A stretch of 64,000 nucleotides of DNA from Alteromonadaceae bacterium (GTDB lineage Bacteria > Pseudomonadota > Gammaproteobacteria > Enterobacterales > Alteromonadaceae): assembly GCA_013373625.1 (NCBI GenBank), contig JABXHM010000017.1:53192-117191 (forward strand), read 5' to 3'. The notes under the pieces were generated by a model. The model was not told the DNA's origin. It was given only the letters and a program-made list of their open reading frames with translations, and did not search any database. Positions within the stretch are counted from its first letter, which is position 1, and every line of letters begins with the position of its first letter. Positions 1 to 10,802 of this stretch are shown piece after piece. The position numbers and the translations under genes were made by a program.

Positions 1-858
1 CAGTGGATGTATTTAAACGGGGTGATTTTAGTGTCACCAACGGACCTCGGTATTGAACGCGATGGTCCGGTTAAAATGGCTAACCGCTTACCCTATTTTG
101 CCGCGGCGGCATGGCATCATAAGTTGTTACAGTCTGAATACCAAAACATGCCACTGGAAGAATTTTTGCCGCAGGTAGAGTCTTTTGCGCTCAATGAGTT
201 AATGCCTGCACTGGCTCAGGGGGGCTTTATTAGCGAAGATAAGAAACAGGCTGTTATTAAAAAGTTTGCTGCTTATTCAGGCTTGTCTGAAACGGCAATT
301 GCACAAAATAATTTAGCTGTCAGTACCAGTTATTATTGGAAAGAGTTACTGCGTAGTGAAAGTAAAACGGTGGGGCGCCTGGATAGTCGGTATCTTGGTT
401 TAGATAGTCAGGACAGTGGTAGCAGCCCGGATTACAATGCGGAGTTAACATCCTGGTTGCACTCATTCACGCCTGCGCTGAATTACTACCTGCGTGAAGA
501 ACTTAACTATAAGACCGACATTAAATATAATATGTTTGGGCCCGTTCATCCCTGGGACCGTTCAAACAACAGTACTGGCAAAAACCTCAGCGAAGCCATG
601 GCAGCAAATCCTTATTTACATGTAATGATTCAATCTGGCTACTACGATGGTGCCACCAATTACTTTGATGCAAAGTACTCGATGTGGCAGTTGGATCCCA
701 GCGGTAAAATGAAACAACGTTTAAGTTTTAAGGGATATCGCAGCGGGCACATGATGTATTTGCGTCGTGACGATTTGAAAACGGCAAATGACGACATTCG
801 TGTGTTTATTGATGCGAGTTTACCGGCAAGCAATGAGCCGGCAAAATACAGTCGTTAA
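1..858 (+). CDS. Serine carboxypeptidase-like S10 family peptidase, C-terminal part
   Basis: The reading frame is open from the first base of the window, so the gene begins upstream and the methionine at base 7 is internal. About 285 residues are present. They look like the C-terminal half of an S10 (carboxypeptidase C-like) alpha/beta hydrolase: the segment SGYYDGATNYFDAKYS carries the likely catalytic Asp, and YRSGHMMYLRRDDL near the end carries the likely catalytic His. The nucleophile Ser would lie outside the window. Bacterial S10 enzymes are usually secreted and trim peptides from the C-terminus. There is no recognisable operon partner downstream. The family call is fairly secure; substrate and location are unknown. 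Confidence 0.8.
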   Translation, partial: QWMYLNGVILVSPTDLGIERDGPVKMANRLPYFAAAAWHHKLLQSEYQNMPLEEFLPQVESFALNELMPALAQGGFISEDKKQAVIKKFAAYSGLSETAIAQNNLAVSTSYYWKELLRSESKTVGRLDSRYLGLDSQDSGSSPDYNAELTSWLHSFTPALNYYLREELNYKTDIKYNMFGPVHPWDRSNNSTGKNLSEAMAANPYLHVMIQSGYYDGATNYFDAKYSMWQLDPSGKMKQRLSFKGYRSGHMMYLRRDDLKTANDDIRVFIDASLPASNEPAKYSR

Positions 859-929
859 TCACTGAATCTTTTGTAAATACCTGGCTGGCAATGCGAACTG
901 TTATGACGCACTGCTAGCCACTTTAATGC

Positions 930-1733
930 CTAGTTTTTATTGTTGATGTTATCGATTTTTTGCTCTAACCGCTGTAAATGGGCTGCGATATCTTCAATAG
1001 TTGGCTCATCCTGATGGGCTTCTCGATAGGCTTTAGCGTTCTCTTTTTCCATCACATTTACCACAATACCAATTACCATGTTTAAAAATGCAAACGCGGT
1101 AAAAAAGATAAAGCTTAGGTAAAAAAACCAACTCAGTGGGTAAACTTCCATGGTTTCGTACATGACATCGGTCCAGTCTTCGAATGTCATCACCCGAAAC
1201 AGCGTCAGCAGTGAGATGGTAATATCGCCCCACAGGACAGGATTGATTTCTTCAAACAACGTACTGCCGATCGCCGCGTAAATATAGAAAATAATGAACA
1301 TCAGCAGCATGACGTAACCTAGCTGCGGTAAAGCTTTAACCAAAGATATCAGCAGCAGCCGTAATTCAGGAATGATTGAAATCATCCGTAGTACCCGAAA
1401 CACTCTCACCAGGCGTGCAATAAGTGCGGTGTCGCTATTTTCAAGCGGTAGCAGGCTTACAAGTACAATTAGCGTATCAAAGCAGTTCCAGAAATTTTTG
1501 AAAAAATGCAGTTTGTTCTTTTCGCCAATAAAGCGAATGCTTATTTCAATTAAGAAAAAAGCGCTAATAAGCCAATCCAGTATGTTAGTAATACGATTGA
1601 CGGTGCTGGGCATATCGTAGGTTTTTGCACCCACGAGTAAAGCTGAAAAAAGAATAACTGCGATAACAAAAAGCTCAAAGGCTTTGTTGGACCGAAGTTG
1701 TTCAAATTTGGTTTGTAACTGAGTTGCCTTCAT
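930..1733 (-). CDS. Single-domain voltage-gated ion channel (bacterial Nav/Cav type)
   Basis: A 267-residue protein with the six-segment plan of bacterial voltage-gated sodium channels, which work as homotetramers in the inner membrane. S1 lies near residues 19-37, S2 near 50-68 and S3 near 82-96. S4 carries arginines at every third position (R107, R110, R113, R116). S5 is near 136-158, the pore loop near 175-190 and S6 near 203-228. A C-terminal amphipathic helix (about 245-263) fits the tetramerising coiled coil of this family. The selectivity filter reads TFEDWTD (183-189) rather than the TLESWSM type of well-studied sodium channels; the extra acidic residues may favour calcium. The gene stands alone and is convergent with the peptidase gene. 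Confidence 0.88.
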   Translation of the reverse strand: MKATQLQTKFEQLRSNKAFELFVIAVILFSALLVGAKTYDMPSTVNRITNILDWLISAFFLIEISIRFIGEKNKLHFFKNFWNCFDTLIVLVSLLPLENSDTALIARLVRVFRVLRMISIIPELRLLLISLVKALPQLGYVMLLMFIIFYIYAAIGSTLFEEINPVLWGDITISLLTLFRVMTFEDWTDVMYETMEVYPLSWFFYLSFIFFTAFAFLNMVIGIVVNVMEKENAKAYREAHQDEPTIEDIAAHLQRLEQKIDNINNKN

Positions 1734-1807
1734 ATTTTATGAGTTTCGATTGAGAACCGTTAGTGAATCAGTTTATACTGAGATGTAGTTAAACTTCAGG
1801 CGGTATC

Positions 1808-1963
1808 ATGGACGACAGTAGCGAGAATTTGCAAGCAAAATTAGCCCACCTTTCTGATCATCTGGATAATAGTTCACCCACTGTTGACGAAGCCCGGGAT
1901 ATTAAGGCAGCCATGCAGGATATCATCGAAAGACTCGAAGCCTTGCAGAGTCCAAAGCGGTAA
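1808..1963 (+). CDS. Small predicted coiled-coil protein, 51 aa
   Basis: A short open frame beginning MDDSSENLQAKLAHLSDHL and ending QSPKR. It is strongly helical with heptad-like leucines and acidic residues, so a small cytoplasmic coiled-coil protein is likely. An AGGCGG sequence sits just upstream of the ATG as a possible ribosome binding site. It lies divergently from the channel gene and is followed about 60 bases later by a strong hairpin terminator, which supports it being a real transcription unit. I do not recognise a family. The length alone keeps confidence moderate. Confidence 0.5.
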   Translation: MDDSSENLQAKLAHLSDHLDNSSPTVDEARDIKAAMQDIIERLEALQSPKR

Positions 1964-2020
1964 TCGAGGGGGCTACTACCAATGCTCTTTATCGATTAGC
2001 AAAGGTTATACAGCATCCAA

Positions 2021-2047
2021 AAAAACGCGCCTCTCGGCGCGTTTTTT
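2021..2047. terminator. Bidirectional rho-independent terminator
   Basis: Seven-base stem ACGCGCC / GGCGCGT with a TCTC loop, preceded by an A run and followed by a T run. It can therefore work in both directions between the small plus-strand gene and the minus-strand tolC. Confidence 0.85.
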
Positions 2048-2067
2048 GTAGGCCGATTTCGCAGGTT

Positions 2068-3447
2068 CTACTTTTTATTGCTGTCCTGCTGTAACCCCTT
2101 ACTGATGAGTTCGATATCAGCGGCGGTAAGATTACCGGCAGCTTGTTTAAGCGTAATCATTGCCTGAATAAAATCGTAACGGGCACCTGATAAGTTGGCG
2201 CGGGCATCAAACAGGTTTCGCGTACTGTTTAATACATCAACGATCGTACGGGTACCCACATCAAAGCCAGCTTCGGTAGCTTTTAATGCACTGTCTGCTG
2301 ACAGCACTGCTTGTTCTAAAGCACGGATGGTAGAGATAGCTGCTTTCACATCATTGTAAGAGCTTCGTACGGACTGGATTGTTTGGCGATGAGCCAGTTC
2401 CAGATCTTCTCCTGCTGCTACAAACTGAGCCCGGGCCCGATCTGTCTGAGCTGATACAGAGCCGCCCTGGTAAATAGGCACGTTTAAGGTAACGCCGATA
2501 CTTTGGCTGTCCTGGAATGGTGTTTCGTTTTCAAAAAAGCCAGGGACTTCTGTTTTAGTTTTAGAGCTACCGTACGAGCCATTCAGACTAAGTGTAGGCA
2601 GATGCCCTGCTGAGGCGATATCAATGTCCATTTTCGCCACATCCACAGACAAGCGTTGTGCCAGCAATGTGAGATTTGAGTTCTCGGCAATTTCCAGCCA
2701 GTCTGTTACATCTTGCGGAGAAGGCGCTGCCGCTGCAAAACGTTCAGTATTGAGCACATAAAGGTTGTCATGGTACTTGCCGGTAATTACGCGCAACGCT
2801 TCACGCGCCAGTTCAATGCGATTCTCGGCGACGATTTCCTGCGCTACAGTGTTATCGTAATTCGCTTGTGCTTCGTGTACGTCGGTGATGGCTGTCAGAC
2901 CCACTTCAAAACGCTGCTTGGTTTGTTCCAGTTGCCGCTCTATTGCACGTTTTTCGGCCTGCACAAAATCGAGGTTATCCTGCGCTCTGAGCACATCCAA
3001 GTAAGCGGTTACCGTGCGAACGATAAGTTCCTGCACCGTCGCCGCATAGGTTGCATCACTCTGTTCGGCAGTTAATTCAGCTTGATCCAAACCGAGCCAT
3101 CGAGAGTGATCATAGAGCGACATGTTTAGAGATAACCCCCAGTTTGTCGAGTCTCGGTTTGCCTCTACATCGATGATCTGAAACTGAGGGTTTTCTTTTG
3201 TACCCGTTTGTATTTCACGTGTTGTTTCACTGGTTGACGTACTATAACCCAATGAACCGGAAATTTGGGGGAGAAGCTGCGCGCGGCTAATTGGAATCGC
3301 CTGATACGCTGCATCTCGCTGTGCCTTTGCTCGGTTAACCACAGGATCGTTGGCCATGGCTTGTTGATAAACGTCCAATAAGCTATCTGCCAATACTGGT
3401 GTGGTTATACTTAAACCAAGCATTAGCGATAAAAGTGTTTTTTTCAT
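2068..3447 (-). CDS. tolC: Outer membrane efflux channel TolC
   Basis: A 459-residue outer membrane factor of the TolC family. It forms a trimeric channel-tunnel that completes type I secretion and RND/MFS efflux pumps. The start at 3447 (MKKTLLSLMLG) is preferred over an upstream in-frame codon because it gives a normal signal peptide, ending near TTPVLA|DSLLDVY, and has a GAAGGCG ribosome binding site. The two homologous OEP repeats are visible: long helices around ELIVRTVTAYLDVLRAQDNL and QTIQSVRSSYNDVKAAI, and the duplicated GT(R/x)TIVDVLN / GLTAITDVHEA turns. The divergent neighbour is nudF, the same arrangement as in E. coli, which supports the orthology. Confidence 0.95.
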   Translation of the reverse strand: MKKTLLSLMLGLSITTPVLADSLLDVYQQAMANDPVVNRAKAQRDAAYQAIPISRAQLLPQISGSLGYSTSTSETTREIQTGTKENPQFQIIDVEANRDSTNWGLSLNMSLYDHSRWLGLDQAELTAEQSDATYAATVQELIVRTVTAYLDVLRAQDNLDFVQAEKRAIERQLEQTKQRFEVGLTAITDVHEAQANYDNTVAQEIVAENRIELAREALRVITGKYHDNLYVLNTERFAAAAPSPQDVTDWLEIAENSNLTLLAQRLSVDVAKMDIDIASAGHLPTLSLNGSYGSSKTKTEVPGFFENETPFQDSQSIGVTLNVPIYQGGSVSAQTDRARAQFVAAGEDLELAHRQTIQSVRSSYNDVKAAISTIRALEQAVLSADSALKATEAGFDVGTRTIVDVLNSTRNLFDARANLSGARYDFIQAMITLKQAAGNLTAADIELISKGLQQDSNKK

Positions 3448-3774
3448 GTTTTCGCCTTCAATCTTAACTGTGTTTACTATCTTCAGGGGGCTTATTAATG
3501 ACCCGCGGCACAAATGCCACAGTGTCTGCCTTTATTATGTGGGTAACACCCACTCTACGATTTATTTTAAAACTGATTGTTATACTTTAAGAAATACGTG
3601 CAATAAATGACACATTAAAGTCGTAACAGAGCTAGCGTAAGTGTAACAGAATATGTGTCTGGTATACTCGTTTACCAATAGATGAATTTATCATTCTATT
3701 TATTATATATACACGTGTGATCGTAAGTAACCAAATTCGTATACTAACTGGTTTAGCTAATAAAAGAGAATGCA
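3448..3774. promoter_or_regulatory. Divergent tolC / nudF control region
   Basis: A 327-base AT-rich gap between two divergent genes, so it must hold both promoters. Visible elements are a perfect palindrome GTGGGTAACACCCAC at 3539-3553 in the tolC leader (a candidate operator or leader hairpin) and a TGTCTGGTATACT stretch around 3655-3667 resembling an extended -10 box. No full consensus promoter can be assigned with confidence. Confidence 0.45.
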
Positions 3775-4407
3775 ATGACAGCGAAAATTCAACGTTTCAA
3801 CTCACAGGATGTGAAGATCGAGACCACCGAGCCATTATACGAAGGCTTTTTTAATATGGTTCGATATGACTTTAAACACAAAAAATATGATGGAAGCTGG
3901 ACTGATACGATTAGCCGGGAAGTGTTCGAAAGAGGCCACGCAGTGGCTGTTTTACCTTACGATCCTGTTACTCAGGAATTTGTGCTGATTGAGCAGGTGC
4001 GTATTGGGGCGGTGCCTACCTCTGACACACCGTGGCTAATTGAAATCATCGCCGGCATTATTGATGATGGCGAAACAGAACGCGACGTTTGTGTTCGTGA
4101 AGCACAAGAAGAAGCCGGCATAGCGCTTACACATTTAACCAAAGCGTTGAGTTATCTGGCGAGTCCCGGTGGGACCACCGAGCGGCTGCATATCTATGTT
4201 GCCAGCACCGACGCGACGAAAGCGAGTGGTGTGCATGGTTTAGCCGAAGAGTCGGAAGATATCTTAGTCCTGCGGGTTGCAGAAGAAACCGTCAGAGAAT
4301 GGCTGGACAACGGTAAAATTGACAACGCCGCAAGCATTATTGCGTTACAATGGTTTTTTATGCACAAGCAAACTTTATTACAACAGTGGCAACACGGTGA
4401 CAAATAA
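3775..4407 (+). CDS. nudF: ADP-ribose pyrophosphatase NudF
   Basis: A 210-residue Nudix hydrolase that splits ADP-ribose (and probably other ADP-sugars) to AMP and ribose 5-phosphate in the cytoplasm. The Nudix box is complete at about residues 94-116: G94, E100, then REAQEEAGI (108-116). The N-terminal beta-strand domain and the downstream SPGGTTERLHIYVA segment are typical of the ADP-ribose subfamily. A GAGAATGCA ribosome binding region precedes the ATG. The gene heads an overlapping set nudF-yqiB-cpdA-yqiA, as in enterobacteria. Confidence 0.95.
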   Translation: MTAKIQRFNSQDVKIETTEPLYEGFFNMVRYDFKHKKYDGSWTDTISREVFERGHAVAVLPYDPVTQEFVLIEQVRIGAVPTSDTPWLIEIIAGIIDDGETERDVCVREAQEEAGIALTHLTKALSYLASPGGTTERLHIYVASTDATKASGVHGLAEESEDILVLRVAEETVREWLDNGKIDNAASIIALQWFFMHKQTLLQQWQHGDK

Positions 4408-4834
4408 ACAGCGCAAGTACGTTCCAAATCTACCTACCTTGCAAGCAATTTGTGAGCGTAATTACGTGCACCTGTTAACCATGCTACCCGACTGCGATAC
4501 CGCAGAGTTAACCTATCGCTTTACCGCTGGTCATGGCCTGACGTATCGTATAAAAATACTCGAGTCGGCTCGCTACACCAGCACTTTGTTGGTGGAGCAG
4601 GTAAGTCTGAGCGCGCCTGATTATTTAAAGCCCGCTATGACGGTTCGCCTCTATCATGATGCGCGTATGGCAGAAGTTATTTCCAGTCAGAATGCCGGCG
4701 CACTGGCGCCCTCTTATCAATATCCCAATGCTAAAATGCGCTTACGAAATGAAAAGCATATGGTGAACCTGTTTTTAACCGAGTGGCTGCACTTTTGCCA
4801 CAACCATAATGCCCGGCCAATAGCCTCCGCCTGA
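4397..4834 (+). CDS. yqiB: DUF1249 family protein YqiB
   Basis: A 145-residue protein of the YqiB/DUF1249 family, function unknown. I choose the GTG at 4397, which overlaps the end of nudF by 11 bases, because family members begin with a short basic stretch before the conserved P-x-x-x-x-LCE-type region (here VPNLPTLQAICERN). Frames starting further upstream would run inside nudF. The conserved core AMTVRLYHDARMAEV and the C-terminal FLTEWLHFC are clear. The next gene starts immediately after the stop codon, so translation is coupled to cpdA. Confidence 0.88.
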   Translation: MTNKQRKYVPNLPTLQAICERNYVHLLTMLPDCDTAELTYRFTAGHGLTYRIKILESARYTSTLLVEQVSLSAPDYLKPAMTVRLYHDARMAEVISSQNAGALAPSYQYPNAKMRLRNEKHMVNLFLTEWLHFCHNHNARPIASA

Positions 4835-5566
4835 ATGAAGCTGGTTCAGATTTCTGACTGTCACCTCTTTGCTGCACCGGATCAAGCCGGTTATGCAGGC
4901 ATTAACCCTGCAAAATCGTTAAGTGAAGTGTTGCAAGCTATTGCCGAAGAGAAGCCTGATGGTGTGTTAATTACTGGTGATATTAGTGGCGACGACAGTC
5001 GCTTAAGTTATCAGTTGTTTTTATCTTTGATGTCATACTATTGCGGCAGTCTTAACTGGCGGGTTATTCCCGGTAACCATGATAATAACGCGGGGTTTTC
5101 AGCGTATCTGGCAAATCAATGGTTAAAGGCCGGTCAGCCCTGGCAACTTGGCGACACAACAATACATGGTTTGGATACCCGTCATCAGGGAACCTCTGGC
5201 AATGTATGTGAAAAGCAGCTCATGGCGATTGCGAGTGCTATACGGGCACAACCTGACAATAAGCATGTACTGGCGCTGCACCATCATCCGGTACCAACCC
5301 AAAGCTGGATGGACAAGCATGCCCTGTTCAATACCCAGGCGTTAGCCGATTTTGTACTGACTAATTCCGTTGCTATGATATTGCATGGCCATATACATGC
5401 GGAGTATGCTGCGCAGTTAAATGGCTGCCCGGTCTATGGTGCACCGTCAACCTGCTGGCAATGGCAGTCAGGTGCAGACTTTGGCGTGTCAGATCTGCCG
5501 GCGGGTTATCGCCTCATTACCAACGAAAATACTAAGTTCAATACCACTATTGTGAGGATTGCATGA
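4835..5566 (+). CDS. cpdA: 3',5'-cyclic AMP phosphodiesterase CpdA
   Basis: A 243-residue class III metallophosphoesterase. The full metal-binding set is present: D8-x-H10 in QISDCHLF, GDISGDD near residue 48, GNHDN at 80-84, the HHHP near 149, and GHIHAE near 185. The family hydrolyses cAMP to AMP and so tunes CRP signalling in the cytoplasm. The ATG directly abuts the yqiB stop, and no independent ribosome binding site is apparent, which suggests translational coupling. The conserved nudF-yqiB-cpdA-yqiA-parE order supports the assignment. Confidence 0.94.
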   Translation: MKLVQISDCHLFAAPDQAGYAGINPAKSLSEVLQAIAEEKPDGVLITGDISGDDSRLSYQLFLSLMSYYCGSLNWRVIPGNHDNNAGFSAYLANQWLKAGQPWQLGDTTIHGLDTRHQGTSGNVCEKQLMAIASAIRAQPDNKHVLALHHHPVPTQSWMDKHALFNTQALADFVLTNSVAMILHGHIHAEYAAQLNGCPVYGAPSTCWQWQSGADFGVSDLPAGYRLITNENTKFNTTIVRIA

Positions 5567-6144
5567 ACTGCATTTTGTATCTGCATGGTTTTTTAAGCTC
5601 GCCACACTCAATAAAAGCCCAACAAACCAGAGCTTACTTACATAATCAGCAGCCTGATATTGAGTTTATTTGCCCTGAATTGTCGAATTCGCCATCTGAA
5701 CTGGCCAATCAACTCAACGACCTGATAACGCAACACCCAAAGATGCTTAACGAGGGGTTACGGGTTATCGGCAGTTCGATGGGGGGATACTTAGCGACCT
5801 GGCTGGTGGAACAGTATGGGGGCCGGGCTGTGCTGATAAACCCAGCGGTAAAACCCTTCGAATTGCTGCAGGGGTATCTGGGTGAACATGAAAATCCTTA
5901 CACCAACAAACGTTTTGTACTGCGCCACGACGATATTGAGCATATTCGTAATTTTTACCAACCCGAATTGGTTAATCCTCAGCGCTATCAGGTACTGCTG
6001 CAAACCGGTGATGAAACCCTCGATTACCGCCAGGCAGCAGAACATTACAAAGGTGTCTCAATGTGCATTGAAAATGGTGGCGACCACAGTTTCGTTGGGT
6101 ATGAAGATCATCTGCCCGACATTCTCCGGTTTTTACGAGGTTAA
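5563..6144 (+). CDS. yqiA: Esterase YqiA (UPF0227)
   Basis: A 193-residue alpha/beta hydrolase of the YqiA family, which acts on short acyl esters in vitro. It begins LYLHGFLSSPHS, the usual oxyanion-loop segment. It has the nucleophile elbow GSSMGGY, a late Asp in TGDETLDY and the catalytic His in GGDHSFVGYE. The start ATGA overlaps the cpdA stop by four bases. The physiological substrate is unknown. Placement between cpdA and parE matches E. coli. Confidence 0.93.
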   Translation: MNCILYLHGFLSSPHSIKAQQTRAYLHNQQPDIEFICPELSNSPSELANQLNDLITQHPKMLNEGLRVIGSSMGGYLATWLVEQYGGRAVLINPAVKPFELLQGYLGEHENPYTNKRFVLRHDDIEHIRNFYQPELVNPQRYQVLLQTGDETLDYRQAAEHYKGVSMCIENGGDHSFVGYEDHLPDILRFLRG

Positions 6145-6279
6145 CGGGTTTAGCAAGTCAGGTAGCTTGTAGCAGGCGAATTGCGCTCGCGTCGGACGCC
6201 TGATAACATCATTGCAACCGTTGCAATTTTAGCCGATAGTGCTGGCAGTATTTTGCTGTGCGTGTGCAGCCCAACATGA

Positions 6280-8186
<1,907 letters not shown>

Positions 8187-8187
<1 letters not shown>

Positions 8188-8861
8188 TGGCAGGTCACCC
8201 AGGTACAACATTGCAGGCGGTTTTATTTGATCATGATGGCACATTGATCGATTCAGAAGCCGTGCATTTTGGGCTGTGGCAAGAAACACTAAAGCCTTTT
8301 GGTGTGTCACTCACTGAGCAGTATTACAATGAGGTAATGGCAGGGGTACCGACACCACAAAATGGCATTGACGTTGTACGCGATTTTAAACTCAACACAG
8401 ATGCCCAACAGCTCGCCAATACTAAAACTCAACTCACTGAAAACTATTTACATAAGCAGCCATTTCCACTGATGCCCTTTGCTAAGGAGACCCTGGCACT
8501 ATGCCATCAGCGAGGCTTGCGTATTGCTATCGTTACCGGCGGCAGTAAATATTCGGTGCAACGTACCCTGTCATGTTATGGCTTTTCGCAATGGGTAGAA
8601 TGTGTGGTTGCTGTAGAAGATGTTGAGCGGAGTAAACCAGCGCCGGATTGCTACCTTAAGGCATTAAATATCATGCAATTGTCAGCGCAACAAGCGATTG
8701 CTATAGAAGACACCGAACATGGCCTTGCGGCGGCCGTGGCAGCAGGTTTAGACTGTGTTGCTATACCCACAGCGCAGTCGGCCGGTCACGACTTTACAAC
8801 GGCTGTCGCTCAATATGAGGATCTGTCCGAATGGACAGGCACTCAATTTAATCGCCTGTAG
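8187..8861 (+). CDS. HAD-superfamily hydrolase (subfamily IA, phosphoglucomutase-like)
   Basis: A 224-residue haloacid dehalogenase-like phosphatase. Motif I is DHDGTLID with D15 as nucleophile and D17 as acid/base. Motif II is IVTGGS, the motif III lysine is in ERSKPAPDCY, and motif IV is AIEDTEHG. The helical cap inserted after motif I is the C1 type of subfamily IA. The start is a GTG whose first base is the last base of the parE stop codon, so the two are translationally coupled. The substrate is probably a small sugar or nucleotide phosphate and cannot be named. The link to parE looks like simple co-transcription. Confidence 0.85.
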
Positions 8862-8887
8862 TTTTATCGAATCTGGATTGTACCGAC

Positions 8888-10162
8888 ATGTTTGGCCGTA
8901 TTCTGCTGTTTATTATTTTGTTGTTTGTTATCGCTGCTGGCGTGATTACTGCGCTGGTAATAGAGCCTGCGCCGACTGTAACCACAACATCAACTCATCA
9001 GGTTGACAATGCAGAGACCGTTCATGAGCTGTTGCAACAGATCAGAAACAGTCTTCAGGATCGCCATTCCCAACAGCGCGTTGAAATAAGCGAAATGCAG
9101 CTAGAGAGCTTGATGGGGTTTGCCCAGCGGGCGATACCGGGCTTTAGTGGCTCTGTGGTGGTGTCTTCCCGTAAAGCTAAACTGGCGGCCAGTGTGCCTT
9201 TACCCGGAATATTGGATAACTACTATGTGAATTTATCGACCTTAGTGTTTCCGGGCAAAGGTGTTGATATTGAGTACGTTAAAATAGGCAAGATAAGTAT
9301 TCCCGGTGATATCGCGTTAAATGTATCAGTATGGTTGGTCGACAGGTTTACGCACAGTGATGTGGCCAGCACCGCGGCTAGCCAAATAACACAAATAACT
9401 ATGGCCGACGAGCGGGTGGTGTTAGATATGCGGCCTCTGGATAATTTGTTAAAACAATTGAATGTGGCGCGCGACAATATGGCTAGCGTCGATAGCGAGG
9501 TTGGTCTGCTGACCACCGATTATCTGGCGTTTTTAAATGCCTCTTCACTGGGTCAGTCACCGTCACCAAAATCACTTGCCAGCTATTTGAATCTGGTTCT
9601 GAACAGAGCGGCTACCTTGAGTGAAAGCAATAACAAGGCGCTGCATAATCAGGCGGCTTTACTCTCACTGGCAATTTACATCGGCGATCACCGAATTGCC
9701 AGTATTGCTGGCGCTCAGCAACCTGTTGAGGGCGACATTGCCCGTCCACGTGCGCCAGCGGTGCTTGCCCAGCGCAATGATCTCGCGTTGCATTTCATTA
9801 TATCTGCGGCGCTACAAATTGTATCGCAGCAAAATATTACACTGGCCATTGGTGAGTTTAAGGAATTGATGGACCGCGCGTTAGGCGGCAGCGGTTACAG
9901 CTTTGTAGACCTTGCCGCTGATATGTCAGGCATTGCATTTGCCAGAGTGGCTATTGCTGAGAACACGGCTGAGGTGGTTCAGCAAAAGGCGACCGAGAGG
10001 CTTCGTGAACGGGATATTATTCCCTCACTGACAGGGTTACCTGAAGGCCTCAGCAAAAAGGAGTTCAGTCGGCGATATAAGGAGGTAGACAGCCCTGCCT
10101 ATCGCGAGCAGGTGGCGCTCATTCAACAGCGACTCAATGACTTGCCGCTCTACACTCCTTAA
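8888..10162 (+). CDS. Conserved membrane-anchored protein of unknown function
   Basis: A 424-residue protein with one N-terminal membrane segment (residues 4-26, FGRILLFIILLFVIAAGVITAL) and a large, probably periplasmic, domain. The first third of that domain looks beta-rich (SGSVVVSSRKAKLAASVPL) and contains the segment LVFPGKGVDIEYVKIGKISIPG; the rest is mostly helical. I recognise no catalytic motif or named family. It follows the HAD gene after 26 bases and probably shares its transcript. An anchored periplasmic role is inference from the topology only. Confidence 0.7.
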   Translation: MFGRILLFIILLFVIAAGVITALVIEPAPTVTTTSTHQVDNAETVHELLQQIRNSLQDRHSQQRVEISEMQLESLMGFAQRAIPGFSGSVVVSSRKAKLAASVPLPGILDNYYVNLSTLVFPGKGVDIEYVKIGKISIPGDIALNVSVWLVDRFTHSDVASTAASQITQITMADERVVLDMRPLDNLLKQLNVARDNMASVDSEVGLLTTDYLAFLNASSLGQSPSPKSLASYLNLVLNRAATLSESNNKALHNQAALLSLAIYIGDHRIASIAGAQQPVEGDIARPRAPAVLAQRNDLALHFIISAALQIVSQQNITLAIGEFKELMDRALGGSGYSFVDLAADMSGIAFARVAIAENTAEVVQQKATERLRERDIIPSLTGLPEGLSKKEFSRRYKEVDSPAYREQVALIQQRLNDLPLYTP

Positions 10163-10169
10163 TGCAGGT

Positions 10170-10481
10170 TTATTTCTTTACGCTGACAGAAAACTGCTGC
10201 AGGGTCGTTAAGGCAAGTTCTATTTTTTTTACCAGTGGCAGCAAAGCGGCTTTGGCTTCTTCCTCGGGTAATTCCTTAATAGCCTGCCAGTCGCTGGCGA
10301 TTTCCTCAACATAGGGGCCAAAGCGTTTTGCCCGTGTGGCAAAACCACTATCATCAGCGAAGATAGCTGCAAATTTACCTTTTTGTTGATGTTGTAACTG
10401 GTCGAGTATCGCATCAGCGTCAACCGCCTTGCGATATAGTGTTTGTAGCGTTTCTTGCAACTGCTGGTGTACAGAATCCAA
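10170..10481 (-). CDS. Small helical protein of unknown function, TTG start
   Basis: A 103-residue, all-helical, charged protein beginning MDSVHQQLQETLQTLYRKAVDAD. The initiation codon is TTG, placed seven bases after a strong AAGGAG ribosome binding site, which decides the start. No motif identifies a function. Helical proteins with this look are seen as lone genes in Alteromonadales, but I cannot name the family. It converges on the preceding plus-strand gene with only 7 bases between stop codons, and no terminator is visible between them. Confidence 0.65.
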   Translation of the reverse strand: MDSVHQQLQETLQTLYRKAVDADAILDQLQHQQKGKFAAIFADDSGFATRAKRFGPYVEEIASDWQAIKELPEEEAKAALLPLVKKIELALTTLQQFSVSVKK

Positions 10482-10546
10482 TTAAGCGCTCCTTTTTTTC
10501 TAAAAATAATTAAAGATTGACGTCGGTGTGCCGATAACCCATTGAG

Positions 10547-10569
10547 GTGGGCAATTCTGCCCACTTTTC
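10547..10569 (+). other. Hairpin upstream of the YjfB-like gene
   Basis: A perfect six-base stem GTGGGC / GCCCAC with an AATTCT loop, followed by TTTT. It has the shape of a weak terminator, but it lies in the 5' region of the next plus-strand gene. It may be a leader hairpin. Confidence 0.4.
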
Positions 10570-10600
10570 AACGTTGCTACAAGCAAATAAGGAAACTGGT

Positions 10601-10792
10601 ATGGATATTCAAGGCGCAAATGCCTCTGGAGCGTCCGGTGCATCGCTTGAGTTGGCTTCACTCAAACTGGCCAAAGGCCAGCAAGAGCAAGAAGGTCAAG
10701 CGACGCTTCAGCTGCTGGATTCAGCCGCTGACGTACCAAAAACAGCATCTGCAAATCCGGCTATCGGCGCCAACATCGATACTTTTGCCTGA
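10601..10792 (+). CDS. YjfB-like putative motility protein
   Basis: A 63-residue protein beginning MDIQGANASGASG and ending ANPAIGANIDTFA. The middle helix (LELASLKLAKGQQEQEGQAT) and the terminal G-x-NID motif resemble the YjfB/putative motility family, small proteins often found with flagellar or chemotaxis genes. I use the ATG at 10601 because it has an AAGGAA ribosome binding site and fits the family start (MDI). Longer frames upstream lack this. No flagellar genes are nearby. The family match is by eye. Confidence 0.65.
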   Translation: MDIQGANASGASGASLELASLKLAKGQQEQEGQATLQLLDSAADVPKTASANPAIGANIDTFA

Positions 10793-10802
10793 TTTAGGAG
10801 AG

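Noticed and set aside
6212..6226. Palindrome TTGCAACCGTTGCAA before parE as a defined operator
   Set aside because: A single copy with no known matching regulator; noted in the parE entry but not called as a site.
10229..10564. 111-codon minus-strand frame overlapping the small helical protein gene
   Set aside because: It overlaps the better-supported TTG-start gene, which has a strong ribosome binding site, and its sequence has no protein-like pattern.
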